From assembly GCA_017656135.1 (NCBI GenBank), contig JACDOJ010000001.1, positions 124,001 to 188,000 on the forward strand: a stretch of 64,000 nucleotides of DNA, in the 5' to 3' direction. The notes beneath the pieces are model-generated. The model did no database searches, was not told the DNA's origin, and was given only the letters and a program-made list of their open reading frames with translations. Origin of the DNA: Bacillota bacterium (GTDB lineage: Bacteria > Bacillota > UBA5301). Below are positions 8,703-16,140 of this stretch, piece by piece. The stretch's first letter is position 1; each line of letters begins with the position of its first letter. The translations under genes were made by a program, and so were the position numbers.

Positions 8703-8834
8703 GTGAGTTACCTGTTTGCGGCTTACACCATCATCTGGGTTGTGATCTTTTTGTATACAGTCTACCTGTGGCGGAAGCAGAATGAGGTGGCCACTGAATT
8801 AGAGATTCTGAAGCGTGCCGTCGAAGATAAATAG
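8703..8834 (+). CDS. ccmD: CcmD-like small membrane protein (43 aa)
   Basis: A reading frame too short for the ORF track: GTG 8703 to TAG 8832-8834. A strong AAAGGGGGGG site lies upstream. The product starts SYLFAAYTIIWVVIFLYTVYL, one transmembrane helix, followed by a short charged tail (WRKQNEVATELEILK). This matches CcmD, the small subunit that helps release holo-CcmE from CcmABC. Position directly after ccmC supports the call more than the weakly conserved sequence does. Confidence 0.78.
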   Translation: MSYLFAAYTIIWVVIFLYTVYLWRKQNEVATELEILKRAVEDK

Positions 8835-8848
8835 CTAGGGGGATTATA

Positions 8849-9526
8849 ATGAAAATTTCCATTCGCAATCTGATTATTGTTTCTGTCGTGGTAATCATGG
8901 TCGGGGTCATCGCAGCAGCGATTGTTCAGACCAACCGGCAGGCTGCCGCCCCTGGCACTAAGGTAACCCAAATTGATCCTAACGATCCGATATACGGACC
9001 CACAAGGCCCAATACCACTATGCCACCAGCCGGCGACGGGTCCACTATGGATATATCTGAGGCCGAGATACCGGTGGCGGTAGATGTCGAGTACGAAGAG
9101 GGGGTTGAGCCCCTCACCGCTCGTGACCTCCCTGCTGATATCGTCGGGGTGAAGCTCAGCCAGGTTATCGAGGGTCAGGCGGCGATAGAGGCTATTTCCA
9201 AGCTGCACGGCAAGGAGATCACGGTTTCAGATGGACTGGTAGCCAAGTACGGCCAAAAAGGGGAAGGAATCGAACTCTGGTTTTCCACCTCACCTACAGT
9301 GGATGAGGCCACCCAGTTGTTAAGGGCGATGATCGAAAAAATGGAGGATAACGAAATTTACTCCACGCCGGTGCCGATGCCCATCAGGAAACGGATCTTC
9401 TACCAGACCATCGGGCACGACCTGATGCACTTCTTCTGGCAGAGGGGACGGCAGTTGGTCTGGATCACCTTGGATCTGCCTCAGGAGCAGCTGATGCCGG
9501 CGATGAAAGAGGTCGTCGGACTCTAA
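8849..9526 (+). CDS. Membrane-anchored protein of unknown function in the ccm operon
   Basis: A 225-aa protein with an N-terminal membrane anchor (about 7-28), a Pro/Gly-rich linker (to about 65) and an outside domain of mixed alpha/beta character (ADIVGVKLSQVIEGQAAIEAISKLHGKEI, then a C-terminal amphipathic part). There is no CxxC or CxxCH motif, so it is neither a CcmG thioredoxin nor a cytochrome. It starts 14 nt after ccmD behind TAGGGGG, and a terminator follows. It therefore probably belongs to the ccm transcript. I do not recognise the family. Confidence 0.8.
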   Translation: MKISIRNLIIVSVVVIMVGVIAAAIVQTNRQAAAPGTKVTQIDPNDPIYGPTRPNTTMPPAGDGSTMDISEAEIPVAVDVEYEEGVEPLTARDLPADIVGVKLSQVIEGQAAIEAISKLHGKEITVSDGLVAKYGQKGEGIELWFSTSPTVDEATQLLRAMIEKMEDNEIYSTPVPMPIRKRIFYQTIGHDLMHFFWQRGRQLVWITLDLPQEQLMPAMKEVVGL

Positions 9527-9555
9527 ACTAAGGCTGCCATTTAGGTTCAAGGGCG

Positions 9556-9594
9556 AAAGGACGGGTCAAGCAAAAAAGGCCTGTCCTTTTTTCT
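9556..9594 (+). terminator. Intrinsic terminator after the ccm operon
   Basis: AAAGGACGGG and CCTGTCCTTT pair over 10 bp with one G-U, and the stem runs into TTTTTT. It lies 30 nt after the last gene of the ccm operon. Confidence 0.8.
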
Positions 9595-9673
9595 GTGTTG
9601 TGACTTCGCTCACACCGCCCTTCTCTCTTCTGTGGCATGATGTAAGTAACCGGAAAAAGCGGAGGTAATGGCA

Positions 9674-10219
9674 ATGAAGAAAAAGATACTGTCAGCCGCT
9701 TTGAGTGTGTTGTTAGGTCTGGGTTCAGCAGGAGTCGGCCTGGCATTGGACCCCGGAGAAGTCCGGCTCGTTGATTCCATTGTCCAGGAGTACGGTTTGA
9801 CTGAAGAGGAGATCTTGAGTTGGGTTGAGCTAGGCTACGGTTACGGCGAAATCACTATTGCTGCCAGTCTGGCTGATGCTGCAGGTTTGCCTCTCAGCGA
9901 GGTGTTCGCCAAAGCTGACAGCGGTCTTGGCTGGGGTGAGATCGCTGCTCTTCTGGGGATCGACCAAACACAGTTTGGGCAAAACGTCCGCCAGCTTTTT
10001 GCCCAGGGGGCCCAGAAGACCCGAAATACCGATCTGGACTGGGAAGCAGCCCTGGTTCGAGAGATGGTGCAAACCCGCCTGAGGGTAGAAGCCCAACTGC
10101 AACAGCCAGACTCGGCAGCAACTAATCAAAAGCAAAAAGAGATTGAGAAAACCATACAAACTGAAGCCCATCAGAAAGGACAGGCAGCAGCTGGAGGGTC
10201 CAAGGGGAAAGCCTCTTAA
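9674..10219 (+). CDS. Exported helical protein with GW/GYGEI repeats
   Basis: About 181 aa with a signal peptide (MKKKILSAALSVLLGLGSAGVGLA). The mature part contains two imperfect repeats, ELGYGYGEITIAASLADAAG and SGLGWGEIAALLGID, a pattern seen in small secreted helical proteins of Clostridia. The C-terminus is Gln/Lys/Ser rich and probably unstructured. GGAGG at 9661-9665 is 8 nt before ATG 9674, which I prefer to ATG 9668. The gene stands alone between two hairpins. No function is known to me. Confidence 0.75.
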   Translation: MKKKILSAALSVLLGLGSAGVGLALDPGEVRLVDSIVQEYGLTEEEILSWVELGYGYGEITIAASLADAAGLPLSEVFAKADSGLGWGEIAALLGIDQTQFGQNVRQLFAQGAQKTRNTDLDWEAALVREMVQTRLRVEAQLQQPDSAATNQKQKEIEKTIQTEAHQKGQAAAGGSKGKAS

Positions 10220-10258
10220 ACCCGGGCCCGGGCTGAATACCATGTCCCCCAAGTCATG

Positions 10259-10300
10259 GCCCCCTTGTTGGGGGCTTATCCTTTTCTCTTTCCGGATAAG
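10259..10300 (+). terminator. Two tandem hairpins between genes
   Basis: GCCCCC-TTGTT-GGGGGC (10259-10275) abuts CTTATCC and GGATAAG (10275-10281 and 10294-10300). There is no long T-tract after either hairpin, so termination is likely but not certain. It lies between the stop at 10219 and the next promoter. Confidence 0.5.
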
Positions 10301-10304
10301 CGAA

Positions 10305-10333
10305 TTCACCTGGCCCGCTATATTATATATACT
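10305..10333 (+). promoter_or_regulatory. Sigma-A-type promoter for the glycosyltransferase gene
   Basis: TTCACC (10305-10310), a 17-nt spacer and TATACT (10328-10333), about 20 nt before the start at 10353. The ribosome binding site GAGGTGG follows. Confidence 0.6.
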
Positions 10334-10352
10334 ATAGCGAGGTGGATCCAAG

Positions 10353-11045
10353 ATGAAGATGTGCTCAGTGGTGATTGCAGTCACCGACGGACTGGCGCGA
10401 AACCAGTTTTTTTTCTCCCGGCTCTTCAGAAACACCGATCACCCCTTCGAGTTAATTATCATCGACAACGGCACCACCGATGGAACCGGATCCTATCTTA
10501 ATGAACTGCCCAACCGCAAGTTGATTCGGTTTCCGGTGAATATGGGCCTGGGCAAAGCCTGGAACTCAGCCCTCCGGGTGGCCTCCGGAAGCATCTTGGC
10601 TTTTGTGGAGACTGGCTGTGTTCTGCCGGCTAAGTGGCTTTCCACTCTGGTAGGGATGGCGGGGGCTAATCGTCGTGCTAGAGTGGTCCGGACTTTGGAC
10701 CGGGAAACCGTTCTCCGACACCGAAGCCTCTTCGGCCGCTACGCCGACCTCATCAAAAACGTCCCGGGCACAGCCTTTTCCAGTGAAGCCGAGCTCAATT
10801 CGTATTACCCAGGTGGTTTCGATGAATATGCCACTCGTTTGGCCCGGCGGTTCAAAACCGTGAAACTCCCCTCCTCCACCTCCGATTGTTTGGTTGTGGC
10901 CAAAGAGGTCTTTCAAAGCGGGTTCCGGTTTCCTGAAGGTTATGCCCAGGCGGGGCAGGTGACCATCGATGGATTCACAGCCTCACTGCAAAAATCAGGG
11001 GCCGTTCTAAAGACTTTGATTTCTGGGGTGTATACCCACCGGTAG
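10353..11045 (+). CDS. Family 2 glycosyltransferase
   Basis: A 230-aa GT-A fold enzyme that transfers a sugar from a nucleotide donor. The N-terminal strand and the loop FELIIIDNGTTDGT (about 32-45) are the classic GT2 nucleotide-binding region, and NMGLGKAWNSALRVASG is the next conserved block. The usual DxD is replaced by FVETGC, so metal or donor binding may be altered. The C-terminal part is short and there are no membrane segments. It precedes a sugar-nucleotide dehydratase gene, so both probably serve glycosylation of a surface or spore polymer. The acceptor is unknown. Confidence 0.82.
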   Translation: MKMCSVVIAVTDGLARNQFFFSRLFRNTDHPFELIIIDNGTTDGTGSYLNELPNRKLIRFPVNMGLGKAWNSALRVASGSILAFVETGCVLPAKWLSTLVGMAGANRRARVVRTLDRETVLRHRSLFGRYADLIKNVPGTAFSSEAELNSYYPGGFDEYATRLARRFKTVKLPSSTSDCLVVAKEVFQSGFRFPEGYAQAGQVTIDGFTASLQKSGAVLKTLISGVYTHR

Positions 11046-11113
11046 CTGGGCACCCCCTCTCTCCCTCCGACATAGACTGTTATCAGGACAAGTATTTTGG
11101 AGGGTAGCAGAGC

Positions 11114-12076
11114 ATGAAAAAAGCACTGATCACAGGAATTACCGGATTTGCAGGCAGTCACTTGGCCGACTATCTTTTAAAGCACACCGACTGTGAAGTC
11201 TACGGGACAGTCCGGTGGCGCAGCAAGAGGCAAAACATCCGGCACCTCCAGGATAAAGTCACACTTCTCGAATGCGAACTCAAAGACGCCACTAGTGTGG
11301 ATGAGCTGATAGAGAGGGTCCGGCCAGACTACATTTTCCACCTGGCCGCCCAGAGTTTTGTGCCCACTTCTTGGCACTCCCCTACTGACACCATCGTCAA
11401 TAATATAACCGGGCAGCTCAATCTGTTTGAAGCTGTCCGGGAGTACCAGCCGGAGGCGGTAATCCAGATCGCCTGCTCCAGTGAGGAGTACGGTCTGGTT
11501 TACCCCTCAGAGGTCCCGATCACAGAGGAGAGCCCTCTGCGTCCGATGAGCCCTTATGCGGTCAGCAAGATCGCCCAGGACTTCATGGCCTACCAGTACT
11601 ACCAGAGCTACGGCTTAAAGACCATCAGGACCAGGGCTTTTAACCACACCGGCCCCCGCCGGGGAGAAGTCTTCGTCTGTTCCAACTTTGCCAGGCAAAT
11701 AGCTGAAATCGAATTGGGCTTACGGGAACCGGTGGTTTACGTCGGCAACTTAGAGGCCAGGCGAGATTTCACCGACGTCCGGGACATGGTGAGAGGGTAT
11801 TGGCTGGCGGTGACCAAAGGTGAGCCAGGCGAACTCTACCAGCTTTGTTCGGGTCGGGCTTGGTCTATAAGGGAGGTCTTGGAGTTCTTGGTGGACTTTT
11901 CCGGAGTAAAGATAGAGGTGCAAGAGGACCCTGAGCGGATGCGCCCCTCTGACGTGCCTCTTCTTCTAGGAAGCTATGAGAAGTTTGAAAAGCAGACGGG
12001 CTGGTCGCCGGAAATCCCCTTTGAGCAGACTCTGGCCGACCTGCTTGTTTACTGGAGGCAGGAATTAGCCAAGTAG
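11114..12076 (+). CDS. NAD(P)-dependent nucleotide-sugar dehydratase/epimerase (GDP-mannose 4,6-dehydratase-like)
   Basis: A 320-aa short-chain dehydrogenase/reductase of the extended type. The cofactor loop is GITGFAGSH (8-16) and the catalytic S-Y-K set is visible: CSSEEYG near 122 and Y148-AVS-K152. The motif TRAFNHTGPRRGEVFVCSNFARQ and the substrate-binding part VGNLEARRDFTDVRDMVRGY most resemble GDP-mannose 4,6-dehydratase or the related 4-keto reductase Rmd. TGGAGGG precedes ATG 11114. Its neighbours are a glycosyltransferase and SPOCS genes. The exact sugar is not determined. Confidence 0.85.
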   Translation: MKKALITGITGFAGSHLADYLLKHTDCEVYGTVRWRSKRQNIRHLQDKVTLLECELKDATSVDELIERVRPDYIFHLAAQSFVPTSWHSPTDTIVNNITGQLNLFEAVREYQPEAVIQIACSSEEYGLVYPSEVPITEESPLRPMSPYAVSKIAQDFMAYQYYQSYGLKTIRTRAFNHTGPRRGEVFVCSNFARQIAEIELGLREPVVYVGNLEARRDFTDVRDMVRGYWLAVTKGEPGELYQLCSGRAWSIREVLEFLVDFSGVKIEVQEDPERMRPSDVPLLLGSYEKFEKQTGWSPEIPFEQTLADLLVYWRQELAK

Positions 12077-12100
12077 AAAATATACAGGCCATAAGCACAT

Positions 12101-12150
12101 TAACCCCCTTTTGCATAGTATGGTACTGAAACGTGGACAAAAGGGGGTTA
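12101..12150 (+). promoter_or_regulatory. Perfect 13-bp inverted repeat containing the ribosome binding site
   Basis: TAACCCCCTTTTG (12101-12113) and CAAAAGGGGGTTA (12138-12150) are exact reverse complements separated by 24 nt. The right arm includes AAGGGGG, the only good ribosome binding site for ATG 12155. If folded in RNA, the stem would hide this site. It could also end the upstream transcript, but no T-tract follows. Confidence 0.75.
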
Positions 12151-12154
12151 TTTC

Positions 12155-14377
12155 ATGGTGACGAAAATGCCGGATCCAGGCATCCCGGCAGGTAATACAG
12201 GCAAATTCGGGAAGAGCAAAGTCCAGGTTACCAGCTCCAGAAGCAAGGTCATCAAGGCCCATGTGGCAGCCGATAAAGCGGAAATCGAGAAAAAAATCAA
12301 CAGCTTCAATGGTGTACAGACCCTATCCAAAGACCGGGAAGAGTTAAATGCCCAGGCGGTAACGACTTCCCAGAACAGCAGCGGGCAGGAGGCTGCTACC
12401 AGCCAAGTGGTTGTTCCCATGCAAGACGTGATGCTGGCCCCGGAGCCGCCAGTATTAGCAGGCCAAACTCAGTTGGAATTCACCGCCCGAAAGGTGCGGG
12501 AAATCCGCGGTGAAGTCCGCAATGTCGAAGCCACGGTCATCGAAAACAAAGTTATCATTCAGGGTACCGTTCACAAACAGATTTTCTACGTGGACTTGGA
12601 CGGCATTGTCAGGCATCAGGCCGAGGATATCCGGTTCAGCACTTTTGTGGATATTCCCGGTGCCATGCCTGGGATGAATGTCTTGGTCAATCCGGTAATT
12701 GAGGACATCATCTTCCGGCTCATCAATCCGCCCAGCCGGGTGCTTATGCAGAAAGTCGTTTTACAGATCTTCGTCAAGGTTACCGACACGGTCCAGCTCC
12801 AGCTGGCTGTTGGCGATGGGCCGCTCTTTAAGACCGAATCAGTCATCGGCGAAGGCAGTACCCAGGTCCTTTCGGAGACAGTGGTCAACCTAGAGAATCC
12901 AGCCCAGAAGGTCGCTGAAATCGTGGCCCGGGTGCAGGATGTTACCTCTGAAATCATCGATGACAAGGTGATCGTCCAAGGCATCATCCATAAGCAGATC
13001 TTCTACGTTGACTTAGACGGAGTCAGCCGGCACCAGGCCGAGGAGGTTCCCTTCAGCACCTTCCTTGATATCCCCGGTGCTGCTGACGGCCAAAACGTCC
13101 AGGTTCATCCCAATGTTGAGTTCGTCGGTTTCATCTTAGAAGATGAGACCACCCTACGTCAAAAGGTGGTCCTGGAGATCTTCGTCAAGGTCACCGAGAC
13201 CATCCAGATTCAGGTCCAGCCTGGCAACGGGCCGCTCCTGGCCATCGGTGAGGTGGTCGGTGAAGGCACTACTCAGCTACTCAGCGATACCGTGACCACC
13301 CTAATTCAACCGGCCATAAAGGTCCGGGAAGTGGTCGCTGAGATCAGGGATATCACCACCCATGTCCTGGCCGACAAGGTGGTCATCCAAGGCACATTGC
13401 ATAAACAGATCTTCTTTATCAATGAGGATAACATCGAAGTCCATCAGCCGGAAGATGTACCGTTCAGCACCTTCATCGATATTCCCGGGGCTCTTCCCGG
13501 CCTAAATGTTCAGGTTCATCCCTTCATTGAATTTGTGGGCTTCAACTTCACTGAACCGGACCAGCTGAATCAGAAGGTCGTCATGCAGTTCTTCGTGAAA
13601 GTCACCGAGCCGGTCCAGATCCAGGTGGCCTTGGGCAACGGGCCTCTGGTCAAGGTCGAAGAGGTCATCGGCGAGAACGCCAAGCAGATCCTGGTGGAGC
13701 GGCCGGTCAGGCCGGTGGTCATCCCCATAAGGATCAGAAGGTTGCTCCTCCAGGTCGTGGAGGCCGTCGGTGAAGTGGTTGAGCGCCAGATCATCGTGGA
13801 AAACGTGGTCGACCTGCCGGTACAGGCAATCAAAGTAGCCGGGGTGACTGCCACCATTGAGGATTTGACCGCCCAGGTAGTGCCCAACGGCATCATCATC
13901 CAGGGCAATGTGGTCAAACAGGTGCGTTTCGTGGACACCGACGGCATCGTGAGGGATATCACCGAGACCGTGCCCTTCAGCCTGCTCCTCACCGTTCCCG
14001 GCATTGATCCGGCGGCAGAGGTTGAGGTGGAGGTGGCCATTGAGAACATCACTCTGACCTTGAGTGAAGACGGACGGACACTCAATCAGCTCATCGTCGT
14101 GAATGCTGTGGCCTCCATCACCAACGTCGAAGGCATCCGCAGGGTCTCGGTGATCAGCGAGATTACCGGCCCCGGCATCACTTCCGAATCAGTGACCGTC
14201 AGGGCTCAGGTAGTTACCGACGACACCGTGGAAACCAGGGTAGTGAATGTGGTCACCGATGTCCAAGGCCCAGGCATTGTAGAGGTCATCCGCGAGACCT
14301 TGCTCCTGGACGTGGTCGATGACGGAAATCCCAACCCGGTACCGGTCAGTGTAGTCACTGATGTCCGGTTCGCTTAG
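12155..14377 (+). CDS. SPOCS (DUF3794) repeat protein, four domains
   Basis: 740 aa with no signal peptide. Residues 1-105 are polar and low in complexity. SPOCS-type domains follow at about 110-235, 245-375, 385-510 and a more diverged one at 560-680. Each repeats a core like KVIIQGTVHKQIFYVDLDG, then DIPGA, HP-x-V-E and EIFVKVTE. The first three start at DNA intervals of 417 and 411 nt. SPOCS domains occur in SipL and other spore-envelope proteins of Clostridia, so a spore coat or surface role is likely but inferred. The C-terminal 60 residues are a Val-rich stretch of another type. It is followed by a second SPOCS gene. Confidence 0.85.
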   Translation: MVTKMPDPGIPAGNTGKFGKSKVQVTSSRSKVIKAHVAADKAEIEKKINSFNGVQTLSKDREELNAQAVTTSQNSSGQEAATSQVVVPMQDVMLAPEPPVLAGQTQLEFTARKVREIRGEVRNVEATVIENKVIIQGTVHKQIFYVDLDGIVRHQAEDIRFSTFVDIPGAMPGMNVLVNPVIEDIIFRLINPPSRVLMQKVVLQIFVKVTDTVQLQLAVGDGPLFKTESVIGEGSTQVLSETVVNLENPAQKVAEIVARVQDVTSEIIDDKVIVQGIIHKQIFYVDLDGVSRHQAEEVPFSTFLDIPGAADGQNVQVHPNVEFVGFILEDETTLRQKVVLEIFVKVTETIQIQVQPGNGPLLAIGEVVGEGTTQLLSDTVTTLIQPAIKVREVVAEIRDITTHVLADKVVIQGTLHKQIFFINEDNIEVHQPEDVPFSTFIDIPGALPGLNVQVHPFIEFVGFNFTEPDQLNQKVVMQFFVKVTEPVQIQVALGNGPLVKVEEVIGENAKQILVERPVRPVVIPIRIRRLLLQVVEAVGEVVERQIIVENVVDLPVQAIKVAGVTATIEDLTAQVVPNGIIIQGNVVKQVRFVDTDGIVRDITETVPFSLLLTVPGIDPAAEVEVEVAIENITLTLSEDGRTLNQLIVVNAVASITNVEGIRRVSVISEITGPGITSESVTVRAQVVTDDTVETRVVNVVTDVQGPGIVEVIRETLLLDVVDDGNPNPVPVSVVTDVRFA

Positions 14378-14398
14378 GAGTTGTCTTCTTGGCCAGAT

Positions 14399-14427
14399 GC
14401 GGGAGGGGAAGCCCCTTCCCCTCCTGC
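14399..14427 (+). terminator. Strong hairpin after the first SPOCS gene
   Basis: GCGGGAGGGGAAG pairs with CTTCCCCTCCTGC across a CCC loop (13 pairs, one G-U). It is followed by AAAAA rather than T's, so it may be a processing or stability element rather than a classic terminator. Confidence 0.5.
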
Positions 14428-14436
14428 AAAAAGCCT

Positions 14437-14466
14437 TTAACACATAGTGCCGGTGGCACATATAAT
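14437..14466 (+). promoter_or_regulatory. Sigma-A-type promoter for the second SPOCS gene
   Basis: TTAACA (14437-14442), an 18-nt spacer and TATAAT (14461-14466). The start codon is at 14652, which would give a leader of about 180 nt. Confidence 0.65.
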
Positions 14467-14472
14467 ACATTA

Positions 14473-14651
14473 GTCCAAACCCAGCTAGACGCGGGTACAG
14501 GTTCAGGGGGGTTAACCGCATCGGCGCTTACCAGGTTATATTAGGGGAAATTTGAAGCTTTGAGGTGGTGAGTTTCTAAACTTTCGAGTTTGGTTCTATC
14601 TGCAAGTACGGGGGAGAAGCCGTCTAGTAGGATCTTGAAGGAGGAGACAAT
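14473..14651 (+). promoter_or_regulatory. Long, structured 5' leader of the second SPOCS gene
   Basis: About 180 nt with no reading frame of note. It contains the hairpins AAACT-TTCG-AGTTT (about 14578-14591) and ACGG-GGGAGAAG-CCGT, a GGTTAACC palindrome and the ribosome binding site AAGGAGGAG just before ATG 14652. I could not match it to a known riboswitch. Confidence 0.4.
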
Positions 14652-15947
14652 ATGAGTGTCGTGACAAATCCGTTAGTCAAGATGGACGTGGTGATAGGGG
14701 AAAACACCCGTCAAATCCTGTCGGAAACCACTTTGACTTTGCCTGTCCCGGCAATCAAAATCAGGGATATCGTGGCGCGAGTACAGGACATAACCACAGA
14801 GGTTATTGAGAACAAAATTATCGTCCAGGGAACTTTGCACAAACAGATTTTCTTTGTGGGAACTGACAACGTGGTCCGCCACATCGCTGAGGATGTGCCC
14901 TTCAGCACCTTCCTGGAGATTCCAGGTGCTCTGCCTGGCATGGATGTGCAGGTACACCCGACGATTGAAGCGGTCATTCCGATTCTGCTCAATCCCACCA
15001 CCCTGCTACAAAAGGTGGTCCTGGAGATCTTCGTCAAGGTCACTGAGAAGCGCCAGATCAACATTGCTCTCGGCGACGGCCCTCTAATCAGGGTAAATGA
15101 GGTTGTCGGCGAGGGAACGGTTCAGACACTGGAGGAAACCGTCGTTACCCTTAACTGCCCGGCAATAAAGATAGATGCCATCGACGCCACGGTTGAGGAT
15201 ATCACCTTCGAGCTCATCGAGGATAAGGTCATCGTCCAGGGCATTATTCACAAACAAATCTTTTACATCTGTGAAGATAATATCGAACACCATCAGGCCG
15301 AGGATGTACCCTTCAGCGTCTTTGTGGATATCCCGGGAGCCACTGAGGGTATGGATGTCCAGGTTCACCCGACCGTGGAGTTTGTGGCCTTTACCTTAGA
15401 GACCCCGACCACCCTTCGGCAGAAGGTAGTCTTGGAGCTCTTCGTCAAGGTGACCGAACGGGTCCAACTCCAGGTTGCTTTGGGAACCGGCCCTTTGGTT
15501 AAGACTGAGGCCGTTCGGGGCGAAAACACCGCCCAGTTCCTCAGCGAAACCACGGTAACCCTACCGGTGCCTGCAATTAAGGTGAGAGAGATTGATACTC
15601 GTCTAGAGAACATCACCACTGAGATTCTGGAAGATAAAGTGATCATTCAGGGCACCATTCACAAACAGATTTTCTTCATCGACACTGATAATGTAGAGCG
15701 CGAGTTCACCGAACTGGTTCCCTTCAGCACCTTCGTGGATGTGCCAGGGGCCGAGGACGGCTTCAATGTGGAAGTCGTACCCAGGATTGAGTTTGTGGGC
15801 TTCAACCTGCTGACCGAAACTGAACTGGAACAGAAAGTGGTCGTGGAGCTCTTCGTCAAGGTTACCGAGACCGTTCAGATCCTGGTGGAGGAGGTCATCG
15901 TCCCCCCCTACGTGCCACCGTATATCCCGCCGAATGATATAGACTAA
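14652..15947 (+). CDS. SPOCS (DUF3794) repeat protein, three domains
   Basis: 431 aa built almost wholly of three SPOCS domains of 137 aa; the HKQIF codons recur exactly 411 nt apart (14838, 15249, 15660). The domains closely resemble those of the 740-aa neighbour, e.g. EDVPFSTFLEIPGALPGMDVQ. A short Pro-rich tail (VPPYVPPYIPPND) ends the protein. There is no signal peptide, so export, if any, is not Sec-type; assembly in the mother cell around a spore would not need one. A strong AAGGAGGAG precedes ATG 14652 and a terminator follows. Confidence 0.87.
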   Translation: MSVVTNPLVKMDVVIGENTRQILSETTLTLPVPAIKIRDIVARVQDITTEVIENKIIVQGTLHKQIFFVGTDNVVRHIAEDVPFSTFLEIPGALPGMDVQVHPTIEAVIPILLNPTTLLQKVVLEIFVKVTEKRQINIALGDGPLIRVNEVVGEGTVQTLEETVVTLNCPAIKIDAIDATVEDITFELIEDKVIVQGIIHKQIFYICEDNIEHHQAEDVPFSVFVDIPGATEGMDVQVHPTVEFVAFTLETPTTLRQKVVLELFVKVTERVQLQVALGTGPLVKTEAVRGENTAQFLSETTVTLPVPAIKVREIDTRLENITTEILEDKVIIQGTIHKQIFFIDTDNVEREFTELVPFSTFVDVPGAEDGFNVEVVPRIEFVGFNLLTETELEQKVVVELFVKVTETVQILVEEVIVPPYVPPYIPPNDID

Positions 15948-15974
15948 GGGAATTGACAGAACTAAATACTGTTA

Positions 15975-16012
15975 GGCTGTTGACAAAGTTTATGTCAGCA
16001 GCCTTTTTTATT
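15975..16012 (+). terminator. Intrinsic terminator after the second SPOCS gene
   Basis: GGCTGTTGACA and TGTCAGCAGCC pair over 11 bp (one U-G) around a 7-nt loop and are followed by TTTTTTATTT. Confidence 0.9.
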
Positions 16013-16140
16013 TGCCCGGCATGTCTGCTAAGCCGATGGGTTGCAAGGGTGTTACAAAAACCAGATGGCAGCATGCGAAATAAATTGTGGCAATAAGGTA
16101 AATACTATATGTAAATAGGCGGGAAGGGGGCAAATGAGAG

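Noticed and set aside
9830-10435. 201-aa minus-strand ORF
   Set aside because: Antisense to a signal-peptide protein with a good ribosome binding site and to the promoter of the next gene; composition is not protein-like.
13570-14085. 171-aa minus-strand ORF, and other minus ORFs in the SPOCS genes
   Set aside because: Ser/Thr/Met-rich shadow of the repeated plus-strand domains; the same pattern recurs in each repeat, with no ribosome binding site.
12540-15700. Regular repeats considered as a CRISPR or satellite array
   Set aside because: The period of 411 nt and open reading frame show protein-domain repeats, not short repeats with spacers.
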